Of a stretch of DNA of 64,000 nt, positions 23,401-32,130 are shown piece after piece. This DNA is from Arbacia lixula. Lineage: Eukaryota > Echinodermata > Echinoidea > Arbacioida > Arbaciidae. Within the stretch, counting starts at the first letter, position 1; each line of letters begins with the position of its first letter. Made by a program: the position numbers and the translations under genes. The DNA lies in contig OZ022596.1 in NCBI GenBank assembly GCA_963669155.1, forward strand, positions 6,205,582 to 6,269,581, given 5' to 3'. The notes under the pieces are model-generated. The model saw nothing but the letters and a program-made list of their open reading frames with translations. It did not search any database and was not told where the DNA came from.

Positions 23401-26400
23401 AATGAATAAATCCTTCAGACGAAAAAGATTTCTTTGAAATTTTGATTTCATAAGTTACATTTTATTGAAATTATCTGAAAGAGAAACGTTTTTAAATGCA
23501 AAACAACAATCTTAGTTATTGTACTATATTTTATATTCTGCACACCATATTCGGCAGAGCCTCTTCTCTTTTCAGGGTCCTAACAAACGTGTCGACGCTC
23601 TTTTTCCCTTTTAATTATTTACCTCTATTTTCCAGACTATATGCGGGTTCTCTTCGACATACTTAATTCCCTGTTTACGTAAGCTCCCTCCATCAGACTG
23701 TATTCGAAGTATCTCTTTTATTTTCCGAATCCGTCTAACAATCATTTTTGACATGAAGGTGAGGCAAGACGCTATATTCTGTGAGAAGTATGTGCAGACA
23801 TTTAGCGTTACAATTACCATGATTAATACACGCCAGTAAAAACAAATGGGTCATGATTACAGTACAGCTCAAAGAAATTGGCATAGGGAAAGGGAAGAAA
23901 GGGAAGGAGCCGCAGTTCTAAACCGCGGTTTATTTTGTCCAGTTCAGCATGAAACATGATGCTTTTTAGGCTAAAACATCGTGTTTCATGCTGCACTGGA
24001 CAAAATTTGGCGCGGTTTAAAACTGCGACTCCTTCCCTTTCTTCCCTTTCCATTTCCCTATGTCAATTCCTTTGAGCTGTAGTGTATGTGCAAGACGTGC
24101 ACTCATAAATATTCATTAACTATCAAAAATGTTCCGTTTATTTTACCTCCTTCTTGTAGACTATATTCGGAGTATCTGTTCTCTTTTGCTCATCCGTCTA
24201 ACACACGTTTCGACATGTTAGTGAGGGAGGAGATTGCTTACTACCAGAAGTGTGTAAAGACGGCCAGCCCACGGACATGCATCTACTCCAGATACGGAGG
24301 ACTCACGGGCGCCGGTCATGGAGTGGTGAGGGTTGCGCGACATTTCCTACCTTTATTTATTTCCTGTTGTATTTGGGCCTGTCCACAGTAATGGGAACAT
24401 TTCTGTAACATTTACTGTAACATCTGCATAAATCTTTGAAATTCTAATTATTATATTTTGTCTATTAAATAAACCAGCCAATATAAAATATCAAAGAAAT
24501 ATATTTATTCGCACTCTACAAGGTTTTGTACGCTTCAGAAAATTTGCCCTGTTCAAGTTTGCCACAACAGATTGGTAACTGGACAGACCAGTTTCAAATG
24601 CACTCGACTGTCCTGTTACCACTGTGATTTTGCAAACATGCACAGGCTTAGTTTCGAAATATATGATAATGAACATTTAGAGCAGGATTTTAGCTGAAGT
24701 TATTTTGGAGAAAAAATTAAACACTCAACATTCAATATTTTGGTGGTGCAAGTGTTCATAATTTCAAATGATTCAGTTGTGCTAAAAATATCCCTTTACT
24801 GTAGACAGACCGACTTATCTATTCAAGGTAGTCTCGTCAGATATATTATTGCTATGAGAGCCCTGGCAGATTAAGAAAAAACATATGACGCAATGCTACA
24901 CTGTAAAACCATTAGGATAAACAAATCTGACATTGAAGCTTTCTTTGCAGACATGAAATAATTAAATATTCGAAATATTCGAAACTCTAAATGAGTACTC
25001 TGTGAATAGTTTATATGGAAGGATTGAAACAGAAATCTATCTTATGCAATAATCATCCGATTAATTGAAACGAATTTCAGCATATTTGTTCTATTGAAAA
25101 ATCTACTTAAAGGGCAGCCTCTGTCTTCATCTCAATCTTTGTTCATATATACCTATATTTAAGTAAGTATACCCATTTGTATTATGTTAATGAAGTATGC
25201 ATATGTCATTGAGTTATCAGTAACATATGAAAGTGTGATTTTCATCTTTAAGCTTCAATACGAAACAAAATATGAAACAAAACTAGCTATAGTTCGGTAA
25301 TTTTGAAAGTTTGATCATCATGTCCCCGTTATGGTAAAATTTCCATATTGTTTAAATATAAAAACTAACAATTTAAAATAGAAATCGTCTCAAATGAGTT
25401 AAAGGGGACCATCCTGCAAAGTTTTAACTCTCTTACATCAAGGACATATCCCAAATGAATATTGAAAAATAATTTCCCACTAATCTATATAAAATTATCC
25501 ACTAAAAACGAATTTCACATTCGTTTGCCGTAGTAATGTCTCATTTTTACGAAAATTTGAAAAAAACACACACCTCCAGTGAAGTCAGAGAAGTCAAAAT
25601 GCCATGAATGCCAACGGCGTGAATAAAATATTTTATTCACGCCGTTCAAACAATACGTTACCAATGGGAACCCCAAAGCTTGTCCGAGGTTTGTCCGAGT
25701 AGCAACAGCTAATAGATTCAAAGTGCATTCCATCCATTGAATCTGAATGACAAGATACAGGTGAATGCAATAACGCGTTACTACGCAGTTAGGGGGAAAG
25801 TTGTGAATGCATTACGAAAATCGTCTATTAATGACTTCCTTGGCATCTATGGCATTTCGACTTCTTACTGGAGGCGTGCGGGTTTTTTTTTTTTCAAATT
25901 TTCGTCAAAATGAGACTTTATTGCGGCAAATTAATGTGAAATTCGGTTTTAGTGGATAATTTTACACAGATTAGTTGGAACTAATTTTTCTTATTTAGTA
26001 ACTCTTTAAATACAGTATTTTAATCCTTTTTAAAACAATGTAATTGTGACGTCCTCTAGGTTTACAATGTGCACTTTTCGAAGTGTCGCCTTTTCAACAT
26101 CTCGGGTTGTTGATATCCTTCAGATGACAATGTGCTCTTTCAACCTGGGCCCTATTGCATAAAACTTATCACTAATGGCAACTCTGTCATCAATGGTAAT
26201 TACCATGGTAATATTGCTCAACAGCCAATCAAATTCAAGGTTTCCATAGAATTTGCCATTGATAGCAAAGTTACTATCAATTGTAAGTTTTATGCAACAG
26301 AGCCCAGGAATGAATTCATCTATGGGTTATCAACATTCAACAGTATTATTTTTAACAGGTGATATTACTCCAACCCAACCCTAGTCTAGGTTCTAGAAAT

Positions 26401-28344
26401 ATTTTATCAGTCTGAATTCGTATACACAGCGCGCGACGAAACTCAGCGCAAAGATATCGAGTGTTCGCGCGATCGCTCGATATCGTTGCGCTGAGTTTCT
26501 TCGCGCGTTGCGTATACGATATCAGACTGATAAATTTCGTCTAGAATCTAGACTTACCCGACCCCTACTTGCTATCCCTGCAGAGACCTCTGCTTGGGTG
26601 GTACGCACTGTTCCTTGAGGAATGGTTCAGGCTTTATCCTCGTGAACAATTCTTCATTCTTCGGCTTGAAGACTTTTATTCCAACTGCACAGGGATTCTG
26701 CCCCAAATCTACGAATTCCTAGAAGTTGGTATGTATATACTTCACCTTCTTCTTGATTAAAAAGAATGTGTTTAATATGTCCAAGATGTTCTCCCTTTAC
26801 CTTAAATGATATCTTCGTAAGCGCAGGATGTCAGTTTAAATCACATAAAGCTTATATTGCACAGCAGGGATATTCATCATCAGACATAGTGCACGATCAG
26901 TTGTCATTACCAGAGCAATAACGGTAATGCTCACACCACGATGGCCGTCGTTTCGATATGTATAAAGTAGCTTGTGCCAAACAAAATGTGCTATACAGTA
27001 CAAGGGGAGAAGTCGCAGCATACAGAGCGACATACAAACATGAACCCATTTCTTCTTGTCGCACTATAAGGGGTATGATACGGGAAGTGGACATGACTAC
27101 AAGCAAGTCCTTGTGTAGCTTTGCAGTGCATTATGGGACGGTTTTTCCATAATGCATTATGGAGAATTGCCCTTGCCGAGTTTCCGTATATAACTTCCTT
27201 TCAGTATGTAATACGAATTGCAAAATAACCTGGCAGAAACAAATGCATTTCAGAATAAATCGTTTTAATCAGTTATTCTGCGGCTCGCCGACAGAAAGGA
27301 GGAAGAATCTTGTCAGTATGATAGTTTACTATATAGACCCAAATGTTTACTTGTTGAGGTTTTGGTTTAAACTTTTCAGAAAAGAGTTTGGTTTAGACTA
27401 CATAGAGGTACAGCATTACCTTAGGTCATTTAAAGAAGTAAACGTGCTCCTGGTAAATGTTCCTTTATGCATTTCGATTTATTTGATATTGTGGATTTAG
27501 TCCCTTTGAGAATTAAAACTGATTTTGTACATTCATATTTACACACTTTAATCTGGCATTTAAAACACATTAAACTGTATTTTATTCCCATATAACGTGT
27601 TTTAAAACAACAGCAACAACAATTGTATTTCTATAAGATACGGATTAAATCCCTTTCGGAATGAAACTCGGGAAGCACTCGTTACTCAGAAGGGTCGTTA
27701 TTCCGAAGGTTCGAATACTCCGAAGATTCCTTATTCCGAAGGTTCACTTTTCCGAAGGTTCGTTATTCCGAAGGTCCGTTAGTCCGAACACAAAATAAGG
27801 TTCGTTTTTCCGAAGGCTCGTTAATCCGAAAACGAAATAAAGTTCGAACCCTTAAAGTGAACCTGCAAAAAAAAACGACCCTTATTTTGTTTTCGGATTA
27901 ACGAGCCTTCGGAAAAACGAACTTATTCTCTTTTCGGATTAACGAACCTTCGGAATAACGCCACAATTGATCGGATTAACGAACCCTGTTTCGTTTTCGG
28001 ACTAACGAGCATCGCGGAATATGCAATTTACGTGTTTCGGAATTACGAACCTTCGGAATAACGAACTTTCGGAATAACCAAACCTATATATTCATATAGT
28101 AAAGAAAAACAACAAACGTCTTGTGTTTATGTCTTCAAAATTCTGAACTTTTACAGTGGCTTTGCCGGCAGAAGACATCGAGGCGGCCTGTTCGAGGGCG
28201 CCGATGAAACAGAAGCAGCAGCGGTATACCGCAGCGGGTGAGGTGTTGCCCAAAACGAGGACTTTCCTGGAAAACTTTTACGCAGAATACAATAGGGAAC
28301 TCAGCAAGTTACTGGGCGATGATAGATACTTGTGGCAGCAATGA
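15045..28344 (+). CDS. CHST15-like carbohydrate sulfotransferase, 8 exons, 407 aa
   Basis: Exons: 15045-15231, 17786-17844, 19593-19815, 21996-22097, 22626-22779, 24160-24325, 26584-26728, 28157-28344. All introns start GT and end AG, phases match at every junction, and the total is 1224 nt (407 codons plus stop). The protein would be a Golgi type II membrane enzyme moving sulfate from PAPS to a glycan. A short signal anchor lies at about residues 4-18. The 5'-phosphosulfate loop is at 119-128 (IIGMPKCGTT), then KEVHWWTRKRF at 146-156. GDATVSHMWDN is at 191-201, and the 3'-phosphate site LREPVSRLYSEY at 236-247. REQFFILRLEDF is in exon 7. Order and wording match CHST15 (GalNAc4S-6ST), but the stem is shorter (human is ~560 aa) and the region between HWWTRKRF and the MWDN motif is compact. 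An in-frame stop at 14988 upstream supports the start at 15045. The exact sulfate acceptor cannot be told. Confidence 0.88.
15241..15660. mobile_element. R6 element split by an R2 insertion (intron 1)
   Basis: Left R6 part with GAGTACCGAGTTGTGACGTC at 15247-15266 and GCGGTGATCACAGCGGG. The right R6 part (TCTCACTTGAGGGATG..., then ATGACGTCACCACTTTTG) continues after the R2 element at 15370-15537. Both borders are approximate. Confidence 0.6.
15370..15537. mobile_element. R2 palindromic MITE
   Basis: Second copy of the 4041-4200 element: CATTCTCATTGGGCTTA and inverted TAAGCCCAATGAAAATGG. It lies within R6 sequence in intron 1 of the sulfotransferase gene. Confidence 0.75.
15938..17271 (+). mobile_element. 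Old R3 element, split by a younger R3
   Basis: The left half (15938-16189: GGAAGGATATGAC, CTTTGAACCCATAC, TGATTGTGTAGCA) and right half (from 16905: GATATAACAGCTGCACGC to ATGCTCGAGTTGTTTC at about 17250) together make one R3 copy. They are separated by an inverted R3 copy at 16190-16904. Confidence 0.75.
16190..16904 (-). mobile_element. Younger R3 hAT-like MITE nested in R3
   Basis: CAGGGATGTGTTAGGAAGGA at the left and TCCTTCCATAACACATCCCT at the right. The flanking octamers TTTCAAGT (16182-16189) and TTTCAATT (16905-16912) match at 7 of 8, as expected for an 8-bp hAT target duplication. Confidence 0.82.
17272..17677. mobile_element. R4 foldback MITE
   Basis: AAGTTCATCCTAAAATTATT on the left and TTTCAGGGTGAACTTTCCCC on the right, with TGACGTCA at 17319-17326 and 17540-17547. 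Part of the left arm is deleted. A poly-T run is at about 17371-17397. It ends about 110 bp before exon 2. Confidence 0.8.
17786..17844 (+). CDS. Sulfotransferase exon 2: stem
   Basis: Acceptor TTTACACCACAG, donor GTACGC. 59 nt, joins phase 1 to phase 0. Codes SSKRSTKDIPTQLYNMAKP (63-82). It carries no motif and was chosen because it alone restores frame between exons 1 and 3 with good splice sites. Confidence 0.68.
17845..18251. other. Intron sequence without recognised feature
   Basis: AT-rich intron DNA ending in a GGAT-rich run at about 18234-18252. Confidence 0.35.
18252..18386 (+). pseudogene. Decayed LINE RT C-terminus (RTE/CR1-like)
   Basis: Reads GRGCPHTRWMDGIKEWM, then YGECVRRAHEREM, the familiar tail of non-LTR pol proteins (RW.D.IK.W...E..R.A.DR..WR). 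An in-frame TAG at 18351 stands where Trp is expected. Lies in intron 2. Confidence 0.6.
18780..18975. mobile_element. R6 element
   Basis: Contains GGTGATCACGTCGGGGACT, GACACTAGCCCGCTAGACAA, ATCGGACCGGT and the end CACCACTTCGGTACTC. Matches copies at 28780, 36815, 45530 and 63670. Confidence 0.65.
18976..19592. other. Intron sequence without recognised feature
   Basis: The decayed words TCTCCATAAGGTTTCAGATAAGTTGCATGAGCAATTCTTGC near 19123-19164 resemble the start of exon 3 and may be a relic copy. Confidence 0.35.
19593..19815 (+). CDS. Sulfotransferase exon 3: 5'-PAPS site
   Basis: Acceptor CTCTCCTAAAG, donor GTGAGT. Codes residues 83-156, with FLPEYKSSCW, LRCLPYFYIIGMPKCGTT and KEVHWWTRKRF. 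The P-K-C-G-T-T loop binds the 5'-phosphosulfate of PAPS in this family. Confidence 0.9.
19816..20737. other. Intron sequence without recognised feature
   Basis: AT-rich; no coding or shared repeat signal. Confidence 0.3.
20738..20882. mobile_element. R9 palindromic MITE
   Basis: CCCGTTGCATAAAACTTACC at the left and its inverse (GGTAAGTTTTATGCAACAGG) at the right, with inner ATTAATGGTAAC inverted too. Second copy at 26147-26306. Confidence 0.82.
21036..21736 (+). mobile_element. R3 hAT-like MITE
   Basis: CAGGGATGTGTTATATGGAA to CCTTCCTAACACATCCTA. Full-length, no transposase. Lies in intron 3. Confidence 0.82.
21996..22097 (+). CDS. Sulfotransferase exon 4
   Basis: Acceptor TCTTACGTCCAG, donor GTAAGC; 102 nt, phase 1 on both sides. 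Codes residues 157-190 with TFGWYLDGRSG and ending LKSQLIL, just before the GDATVSHMWDN motif. The overlapping ORF from 21760 is another frame. Confidence 0.82.
22105..22270. mobile_element. R5 element, fragment
   Basis: Decayed R5 terminal part: CCCTTTTCGTAATGTATTCA, then TTAGTTGTTGTTACTTGGAC and AAACCTCGGACAAGCTTTAG. Confidence 0.55.
22351..22390. repeat. Poly-T/poly-G run
   Basis: T-run then GAG(G)n. Low complexity. Confidence 0.9.
22626..22779 (+). CDS. Sulfotransferase exon 5: MWDN motif and start of 3'-PAPS site
   Basis: Acceptor TGTTGATCAG, donor GTCAGC; phase 1 in, phase 2 out. Codes GDATVSHMWDN and DAKIIVSLREPVS. The LREP..SR block contacts the 3'-phosphate of PAPS in sulfotransferases and is completed by exon 6. 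Confidence 0.88.
22894..23142 (-). mobile_element. R1 MITE
   Basis: CTGCCCTAATCTCACAAAAG and inverted CTTTGGTCAGAGTAGGACAG ends. Intron 5. Confidence 0.78.
23546..23800 (+). pseudogene. Three decayed copies of sulfotransferase exon 6
   Basis: Copy A, 23546-23600: CCATATTCGG...TTCTCTTTT...CCTAACAAACGTGTCGAC parallels CTATATTCGG...TCTAACACACGTTTCGAC of exon 6. Copy B, about 23615-23665: TTATTTACCTC...CCAGACTATATGCGG includes the upstream intron and acceptor. Copy C, 23697-23800: ACTGTATTCGAAGTATCTC...CCGTCTAACAATCATTTTTGACATG, with a TGA and indels in the coding frame. The working exon starts 460 bp downstream. These are tandem exon-duplication relics. Confidence 0.75.
23864..24084. mobile_element. 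R10 perfect palindrome MITE (~220 bp)
   Basis: TACAGCTCAAAGAAATTGGC...GGGAAGGAG and its inverse, with GTCCAG..CAGCATGAAACATGATG inverted about a short centre (GCTTTTTAGGC). A partial copy is at 40240-40404. It ends about 75 bp before exon 6. Confidence 0.85.
24160..24325 (+). CDS. Sulfotransferase exon 6: end of 3'-PAPS site
   Basis: Acceptor CCTCCTTCTTGTAG, donor GTGAGG. Codes residues 242-297: RLYSEYLFSFAH, EEIAYYQKCV, then TCIYSRYGGL. Corresponds to the LYSDYLYFA region of CHST15. Confidence 0.88.
24326..25462. other. Intron sequence without recognised feature
   Basis: AT-rich intron DNA; no supported gene or shared repeat. Confidence 0.3.
25463..26010 (-). mobile_element. R5 element (~550 bp)
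   Basis: Inverted outer blocks (TCCACTAAAAACGAATTTCA on the left, GTGAAATTCGGTTTTAGTGG on the right) around ATAAAATATTTTATTCACGC. One internal ORF runs through R5 copies and is not a gene. Confidence 0.75.
26147..26306. mobile_element. R9 palindromic MITE
   Basis: GGCCCTATTGCATAAAACTT and inverted AAGTTTTATGCAACAGAGCC. About 160 bp, in intron 6. Confidence 0.82.
26376..26560. mobile_element. Palindromic element next to exon 7
   Basis: Arms run from CTAGTCTAGGTTCTAG...TTTATCAGTCTGA to TCAGACTGATAAA...CTAGAATCTAGAC, with a CG-rich inverted core (CGCGCGACGAAACTCAGCGC). It ends about 23 bp before exon 7. Confidence 0.8.
26584..26728 (+). CDS. Sulfotransferase exon 7
   Basis: Acceptor TATCCCTGCAG, donor GTATGT; phase 0 in, phase 1 out. 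Codes residues 298-345: LLGWYALFLEEWFRLYP, then REQFFILRLEDF, the conserved substrate-side block of CHST15-type enzymes. Confidence 0.9.
26729..27685. other. Intron sequence without recognised feature
   Basis: Contains the inverted word TGCATTATGG...CCATAATGCA at about 27127-27162. No coding signal; ORFs here lack domains. Confidence 0.3.
27686..28084. repeat. Palindromic array of TTATTCCGAAGGTTCG words
   Basis: The left half repeats GTTATTCCGAAGGTTCG and variants about eight times. The right half repeats the inverse (CGAACCTTCGGAATAACG) about as often, with AAAATAAGGTTCG words between. It ends about 70 bp before exon 8. Probably a foldback element made of short tandem words. Confidence 0.75.
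28157..28344 (+). CDS. Sulfotransferase exon 8 (last)
   Basis: Acceptor CTTTTACAG. Codes V346 and residues 347-407, including TRTFLENFYAEYNRELSKLL and YLWQQ, matching the CHST15 C-terminus pattern (R.FY.PFN..L...L....W). Stop TGA at 28342-28344. Confidence 0.88.
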
Positions 28345-28432
28345 CGAGAAACTAGCTCTGACCGCAGATGATTTAAAGTTTACATAAAGTATAGACCATT
28401 TCGTAATTACACCATGGTCGGACAATGCACTG

Positions 28433-28438
28433 AATAAA
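28433..28438 (+). promoter_or_regulatory. Polyadenylation signal AATAAA
   Basis: Lies 89 nt after the sulfotransferase stop, a usual distance. Confidence 0.6.
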
Positions 28439-28779
28439 TACTACTATAGACTGCTCACTGGGATTGTTTTTCATGAAGTTGTGTTGGATGATGGATGTTT
28501 AAGAGACATTTTACGGTATGCCCGGAACAACAATAGAAGCAGATGCACATGGTGGAATGTTCTTTTACTACCTTCTCAGAGCTGAATAGCTCTTGCCATA
28601 TTTGCATAATAATAGATTGAAATGTGGTCGACTATAATTATAATGAATTCCCATTTACTAAAAACAATTATCTGTTCATGCGCAATTGCAATTACGAAAT
28701 GGCTTATTTTGATAACGCGAAGCTCTGATAAATTACAAAAGTATGACGTCATAATAGATGTCAAGCCAGGCAGGCGTTA
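28439..28779. other. Stretch without recognised feature
   Basis: Downstream of the sulfotransferase gene; nothing supported. Confidence 0.3.
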
Positions 28780-28980
28780 ATGTGGGTAGAGCAAATAACG
28801 GTAATTACAGCTAGGACGCTCAGTAATTAAGAGGACTCGACACCTGCCCGCTAAACAATCTCGGCCCCATGAAACTCATTTGATTGACGATATTTAGAAC
28901 CAGAGACCAGCATAATATTAGATATGGCGACATTACTTGGGTACTCTACAAGCATAGAACCTCGCCCGTGCGACACTTTC
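28780..28980. mobile_element. R6 element, decayed
   Basis: Words shared with R6: GGGTAGAGCAA, GACACCTGCCCGCTAAACAA, TCTCGG, and GGCGACATTACTTGGGTACTC at the end. Confidence 0.55.
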
Positions 28981-29107
28981 TGCGCTGACAATCATGAAGC
29001 ATTGAGGAAGTAGAAGTGTAGACAAACCCGAAATACAATTTGTTTTTCTTTTTGCTGGTCTGCATTTATGATTAAAACAGTTTTGTGGCACTCAAGATAC
29101 ACATTGT

Positions 29108-29260
29108 CTGAGGGGAAGGGGGGGGGGGGAGGGCACGTGCCCCCCACAAATTCCTTGTGCCCCCAGGTGCCCCCCCCCAAAAAAAAAAATTCTGACGCAA
29201 GCAAAAAAAAAAAGCGGGGAAAAAACAGCACCTCGCAGGAGGCAAAAAAAAAGGAAAGGT
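29108..29260. repeat. G/C and A homopolymer-rich low-complexity stretch
   Basis: GGCACGTGCCCCCC and GGTGCCCCCCCC words with A-runs. ORFs on both strands are repeat translations. Confidence 0.8.
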
Positions 29261-29503
29261 AAAAGTGATAAAGAAAAAAGACAATAACAACAACAAAATG
29301 ACAAGTTTCAGGCGTGAAAATGTCAAAGTTTCATCGAGGATTTTAAATAAATTAGTCCTACGTGCATGATGGTTAGGACCATGCAGCCACACCCGACTAG
29401 CTAGCCACAAATGAATGTGCTCGGCCGGCTTCGATCAATCGCGGAGCCACCGAGCAAGGGCGCGCGCGACGCATACCCTGTACATGTGTACATGTACTAG
29501 GTA
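29261..29503. other. Stretch without recognised feature
   Basis: Short CG-rich patch near 29455-29475 (GGCGCGCGCGACGC); otherwise nothing. Confidence 0.3.
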
Positions 29504-30006
29504 GTGAAAGGGAAGTTCACCCTGAAATTATTTTGGTTTCAATAAAAAGAGACAAATGAAAGAAACATATGAGTGAAGGTTTGACGAAAATCGGTCAAAG
29601 GAAAAGAAAGTTATTTGATTCTAAAGTTTTTATTTTGTGACGTCACATGCGAGGTGCTCTCCCATATGTTGTGTACAATTTTTTTCGAAAATGTGCATTT
29701 TCTCACAAAGATATGCATCCTTTTACTTGTGAGTTTGATACATTATCAGAAATACGTTTTTACACACATACCTGTACGAAAAAAAAAAATCATTCCGTTG
29801 TCAAAAACAGAAAAAAAGCAATTTATCGACTTATTTTGTACACAACATATGGGAGAGCACCTCGCACGTGACGTCACAAAATCAAAACTTAAATTCAAAT
29901 AACATTCTTTTCCTTTGACCGATTTTCGTCAAACCTTCACTCATATGTTTCTTTCATTTGTCTCTTTTTATTGAAACCAAAATAATTTCAGGGTGAACTT
30001 CCCCTT
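29504..30006. mobile_element. R4 foldback MITE, best-preserved copy (~500 bp)
   Basis: GGAAGTTCACCCTGAAATTA and its inverse at the ends. The arms are inverted nearly throughout and meet near 29750. TGACGTCA sits at 29638-29645 and 29869-29876, the latter as CACGTGACGTCA. Two ORFs inside recur in the 57207 copy and are not genes. Confidence 0.88.
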
Positions 30007-30650
30007 GAAGTTCTGTTCTTCATCAGCGCACACCACGTAATTGACACAAAGTGGGACCAGCTGTCATGTTTAAAACCATCGACGAGACAAAAATAAAGAA
30101 AACAAGTGCCCATCTTGGAAGGGAGGTAGGTCTTATAAGTAAACGGAGTCATTTTACTTCCTTTCATCATGCTTTCATATTTCCTTCCAACGTGGTTACA
30201 AGATTTCTATACAATTTTCACAAGTAAAGTATTCCCATACAAAACAAAGGGAAAAGAACACAGTATATACACCCAGGGAAAATAGACTTCTATGGGATAT
30301 TGCCAAGGTGTTGCCTAGAAAAGGTGTGCGCCACGATCATTCAGCAAGATACACTTTGATGAATTTTGTGAAGAACTTATTGTCTACAGTAGTGGGAATA
30401 TATATTAATTTCCTTATTGCATCCTCCTCAGCAACATCTTGGCAGCAGCGCCCACAGAAATCTCTCCTTTTCTGGGTGTGGTTATTTTCCTCTGTTCTTT
30501 TCTTGGTTTGTTGTGGGAATTATTTGCTTGTGAAAAGTGTATGCAAAACTTGGAAACATGTTGTGAAAGGAAGTATAATTGCTTCGTTCACTGATAACAC
30601 CTACGACCTACCATAGAGAAGAAAAAGAAGATTATACATGTAGTTACATA
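30007..30650. other. Stretch without recognised feature
   Basis: I looked here on the minus strand for 3' exons of the DIABLO homologue and found none I could support. Confidence 0.3.
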
Positions 30651-31360
30651 TTTCCTTTTCTTCATAGACTTCTCGCCAATTATTCGTCTTATTTTGCACT
30701 ATAGATAATAGTTTTAATAATTGTACGGTTTTTTGTGGTATCTCTTATACAGGACAGGGTGGTCCATGGAACAGTTTCTAGAAAGTTATTGACAGTTACC
30801 ATAGTAACAGTCAGTGTGCAGTGCTTATCAGCCAATCAAAACAAAGAATTTGCTGAACCTGTCAGAGTGACAACTGTAAAGAAACAGTCTCCTGGTGTTG
30901 TGATGTTAAATTGTTTGGAACTTATTGATGAATCATGATTGTATATACCTACAATTATTGTGCTGAAGATATGTATTATATGTATTTTTTTTCTTCATAG
31001 ACTTCTGACCAATTATTTATCATCTTTTGCACGATGGACTTTTTAGACTTTTTGTGGCATTCCATTTATATTTTAACTTTAAATCATATAGGTCATAATG
31101 ACCTAGATGATTATGGAACTTGATGGAGGATGTACCTGCAATTTTTGTGCTGAAGATACGTATTATCTGTAATACTTTCTTGTCACGTATATTTCGTGCA
31201 ATAACAATCACAACAGTGCTTTGTATATTTAACAATAAGCACTAATGTCCTTTGATATACATTACCATGTAGAGGTGAAAGGGAACGCTATAGTTGCATA
31301 GTTTTTTCTTCATGACTTATGACCAGTTATGTCTTTTACACAATAGAGAACTAGTTTTAG
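30650..31360 (+). repeat. Three diverged tandem copies of a ~330-bp unit
   Basis: TTCTTCATAGACTTCTCGCC recurs as TTCTTCATAGACTTCTGACC about 332 bp later and as TTCTTCATGACTTATGACC about 316 bp after that. Each is followed by CAATTATT..., TTTTGCAC-like words. Confidence 0.55.
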
Positions 31361-31767
31361 TCATTGCACACTTTATATGCCAAAGTTACACAAAACAAGT
31401 AGTGAAACACTTTCAAGATAAGTTTCGTGATGAAGCATACTATTACTGTATTTCTTTATTCAAGCATTGGCAATGGAAGTACGTAATGCTTTGTTGATAT
31501 TGTAGCTACATCACTTCAATCACTTGTATTCAGACACGACCCTCATGGGGAAGGGTAAGACTACATATATCTATTATGTCTACATTTTATTCTCACAGAC
31601 AAGTATAGATAAGTGGGGAAAAAGAAAGAAGATATTTTAAAGCCAAAACAGGCAGTGAATAAAGATAATGTTGTAATTGTTTAAAGTGAACTCAATGGTT
31701 TTGTGGTACTTGTTTCCCAATCAAATAATGTTCCATATTTCATTCCATTCATAACCATAACAATTTC

Positions 31768-31769
<2 letters not shown>
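31361..31769. other. Stretch without recognised feature
   Basis: AT-rich; nothing supported. Confidence 0.3.
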
Positions 31770-31825
<56 letters not shown>

Positions 31826-31938
31826 GGGGGGGGGGGGTTAATGTACGTTGTGTGTGTTTGTTTATGCATGTCTATGGATGAATATGTTTGTGTGGGGTGG
31901 TGTAATGATGTGTATGCCCAATCCCCCCCCCCCCCCCC

Positions 31939-31980
<42 letters not shown>

Positions 31981-31991
31981 ATATATATATA
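31770..31991. repeat. (GT)n, poly-C, poly-A and (TA)n runs
   Basis: (GT)n at about 31771-31822, poly-C at about 31924-31939, poly-A at about 31940-31976, then (TA)n. Confidence 0.9.
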
Positions 31992-32130
31992 TAAGAGTGC
32001 AAGAGTTCTCAACTTTGACATGACAAGCGCGGTTGCTCCAGAAGTATATAAATGAGAAAAGAGAGTCTAGGAGCTGGGGCGTAGTTGGGCCTTCGGCTGT
32101 TAGGCCTTCTTCACTCAAGTTCTGAAGTAT
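31992..32130 (-). pseudogene. Possible retroelement 3' fragment
   Basis: The minus frame reads LSEEGLTAEGPTTPQLL, then FIYFWSNRACHVKVEN. The run looks like transposon-derived sequence seen in marine invertebrates, but I cannot assign it firmly. Confidence 0.25.

Noticed and set aside
29615-29902. 95- and 74-codon ORFs
   Set aside because: They lie inside the R4 foldback element and recur in the 57207 copy with frame changes.
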